This document shows, one piece after another, positions 62,776 through 64,000 of a stretch of 64,000 bases of DNA. Below the pieces are notes generated by a model, which saw nothing but the letters and a program-made list of their open reading frames with translations, ran no database searches and was not told where the DNA came from. How positions within the stretch are numbered: the first letter of the stretch is position 1; each line of letters opens with the position of its first letter. Location: positions 53,812 to 117,811 of the forward strand of contig NZ_KQ959484.1 in the NCBI RefSeq assembly GCF_001552785.1, read 5' to 3'. The translations under genes were made by a program, and so were the position numbers. This DNA comes from Atopobium deltae (GTDB taxonomy: Bacteria > Actinomycetota > Coriobacteriia > Coriobacteriales > Atopobiaceae).

Positions 62776-63768
62776 ATGAGCGAGTTTTTGAACCACATGA
62801 AACATGCGGCCAAATCTAATAAAAAAACCATTGTGTTACCCGAGGGAGAGGACCCGCGTACGCTTGACGCCGCACGCATGATTGTGGAAGAAGACATCGC
62901 CAACCTGGTAATCCTTGGCAACCCCGACGAAATCCACATCGACGGCGTTACCGTCATCAATCCTATGCACTCCGACCAGCACGAGCGCTATGCTCAGAAG
63001 TTTGCTGAGCTGCGCGCAAAAAAGGGCGTCACCATCGAGCAAGCCCGCGCTCAGATCAACGACGCCACCTATTTTGGCACCATGATGGTCAAGATGGGCG
63101 ACGCCGACGGACTGGTGTCGGGTGCCTGCCATTCGACCGCTGACACGCTGCGCCCTGCGCTGCAAATCCTTAAGACCGCTCCAGGCACCAAGCTTGTCTC
63201 GGCCTTCTTTATTATGTGTACCGAGAAGACCGAGTTTGGTGAGGACGGAACCGTTTTGTTTGCCGACTGCGGCCTTAACATTAACCCCACCGCCAATGAA
63301 CTGGCCGAAATTGCTCACGCTTCTGCGAAGTCATGGGAAGCCTTTATGAGCACCCCTGCTCGCGTGGCACTGCTTTCGTATTCGACCATGGGTTCGGCTG
63401 GTGGCGAAACCGCCAAGAAGGTTCAAGAGGCAACTTCCATCGTCAAAGAGCTCTACCCCGCGGTAGACGCTGACGGTGACCTGCAGCTTGACGCTGCACT
63501 CGTTCCCAGTGTAGCCTCGCTAAAGGCTCCAGATTCGGAGGTTGCAGGTGCTGCCAACGTGCTCGTCTTCCCCAACCTGGAAGCGGGCAATATTGGTTAC
63601 AAACTGGTCCAACGTTTTGCGGGCGCCGAGGCATACGGCCCCATTTTGCAGGGCATTGCCAAGCCAGTTAACGATCTTTCGCGCGGCTGCAGTGCCGAGG
63701 ACATCGTGGGTGTCGTAGCTATCACTGCCACGCAAGCGCAGATGGCCAGCGCGGATTCGGGTGAATAG
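62776..63768 (+). CDS. pta: Phosphate acetyltransferase
   Basis: 330 residues, cytoplasmic. Interconverts acetyl-CoA and acetyl phosphate; with acetate kinase it gives ATP. KTIVLPEGEDPRTLDAA near 17-33, GDADGLVSGACHSTADTLRP near 117-136, LLSYSTMGSAGGE near 200, and VFPNLEAGNIGYKLVQRF near 258-275 are family motifs. ATG at 62776 has GAAAGGA before it; the open upstream extension is not homologous. ackA is expected beyond the window. The carrier gap 62507-62775 holds no other gene. Confidence 0.96.
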   Translation: MSEFLNHMKHAAKSNKKTIVLPEGEDPRTLDAARMIVEEDIANLVILGNPDEIHIDGVTVINPMHSDQHERYAQKFAELRAKKGVTIEQARAQINDATYFGTMMVKMGDADGLVSGACHSTADTLRPALQILKTAPGTKLVSAFFIMCTEKTEFGEDGTVLFADCGLNINPTANELAEIAHASAKSWEAFMSTPARVALLSYSTMGSAGGETAKKVQEATSIVKELYPAVDADGDLQLDAALVPSVASLKAPDSEVAGAANVLVFPNLEAGNIGYKLVQRFAGAEAYGPILQGIAKPVNDLSRGCSAEDIVGVVAITATQAQMASADSGE

Positions 63769-63806
63769 CGACTACCGTTATTACCAAAAATTGGGTAAAG
63801 CTCATC

Positions 63807-63846
63807 GCCCAGTGTTTTTTCAAATGCATGCGAAAAGGCACTGGGC
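63807..63846 (+). other. Hairpin after pta
   Basis: GCCCAGTG (63807-63814) pairs with CACTGGGC (63839-63846); T and A runs inside add weak pairs. No U run follows, so it may be an intercistronic stem before a downstream gene instead of a full terminator. The last ~150 nt of the window are AT-rich without a gene. Confidence 0.45.
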
Positions 63847-64000
63847 CATTCATTCAAAAAATGTATTCAAATAGTTTCTGCTGTTTCTTATGGTCTTATG
63901 AGAAAGCCTTATATAGCAAACTATCCTCACTGAACGTAAGGCAAACGTATTTCGCTAAAACCGTTCACCGAATACCAGATACGTTTGAGGAATTATAAAA

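Noticed and set aside
63807..63846. Rho-independent terminator after pta
   Set aside because: The stem is good, but no U run follows on the plus strand, so it is listed only as a hairpin.
1..64000. CGAGAAG excess as plain Glu-Lys codon bias
   Set aside because: GAGAAG is a common Glu-Lys codon pair and adds copies, but the motif also occurs in other frames, on the opposite strand of genes and in gaps, with the flanking C and GAC kept. A codon-corrected count is still needed.
1..64000. CRISPR array or cas genes
   Set aside because: No regularly spaced identical repeats and no Cas-like proteins; the short repeats at 7921, 24724, 43501 and 44761 have two or three diverged units only.

Overview
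The window looks like a chromosomal segment of a host-associated anaerobic actinobacterium of the Coriobacteriia, most likely family Atopobiaceae (Lancefieldella/Atopobium/Olsenella-like). This is inferred from the mid-range base composition, an oxygen-sensitive class III ribonucleotide reductase without an aerobic one, arginine deiminase genes, ECF-type transport, and protein features typical of that group. No rRNA or CRISPR array is present, and there is one tRNA.

Layout. 1-0.7 kb: edge of a zinc-ribbon membrane protein gene, then tRNA-Arg(CCG). 1.1-9.1 kb: a shikimate/phenylalanine operon, led by a decayed tyrA and followed by aroB, aroA, aroC, pheA, a fused aroE-aroK and a PTS-EIIB/AroQ fusion. 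9.2-13.7 kb: nrdD-nrdG (minus strand) behind two NrdR boxes, and trpS. 13.9-18.4 kb: arginine deiminase genes arcA, arcB and a YfcC/ArcD-like carrier. 19.3-23.3 kb: an RlmD-type 23S rRNA methyltransferase whose 3' end is repeated 2.5 kb further on, bracketing a small AT-rich decayed island. 23.3-24.9 kb: a LOTUS-DUF3825 protein.

25-43.5 kb is a cell-surface glycopolymer locus: two DUF6541 membrane proteins, LicD-type phosphotransferases, a flippase, an acyltransferase, glycosyltransferases and the dTDP-rhamnose genes rmlA, rmlB, rmlC and rmlD. Within it a five-gene minus-strand operon (licD, flippase, acyltransferase, SerK-like DUF1015, CTP-transferase fused to a CobD-like PLP enzyme) suggests that the cell makes CDP-ethanolamine from serine and loads phosphoethanolamine onto its glycan.

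43.7-64 kb: msrAB, an SDR, an HD protein, DUF4298, a SohB-like protease, a secreted nuclease with choline-binding-type repeats, DUF47-Pit phosphate uptake, trmL, an ECF transporter operon behind a leader peptide with three consecutive Trp codons and a terminator (a tryptophan attenuator), maf, a P1-family peptidase, a glycosyltransferase with UDP-galactopyranose mutase, and pta.

The parts fit together. The cell keeps phenylalanine synthesis, has lost tyrA here, and seems to import tryptophan under attenuation control. It gains energy from arginine and acetyl phosphate, and it builds a decorated rhamnose/galactofuranose-type glycan to which the nuclease may bind. Across the whole window the heptamer CGAGAAG (or its complement) occurs about 70 times by eye, roughly nine times chance, and it is absent from the AT-rich island.
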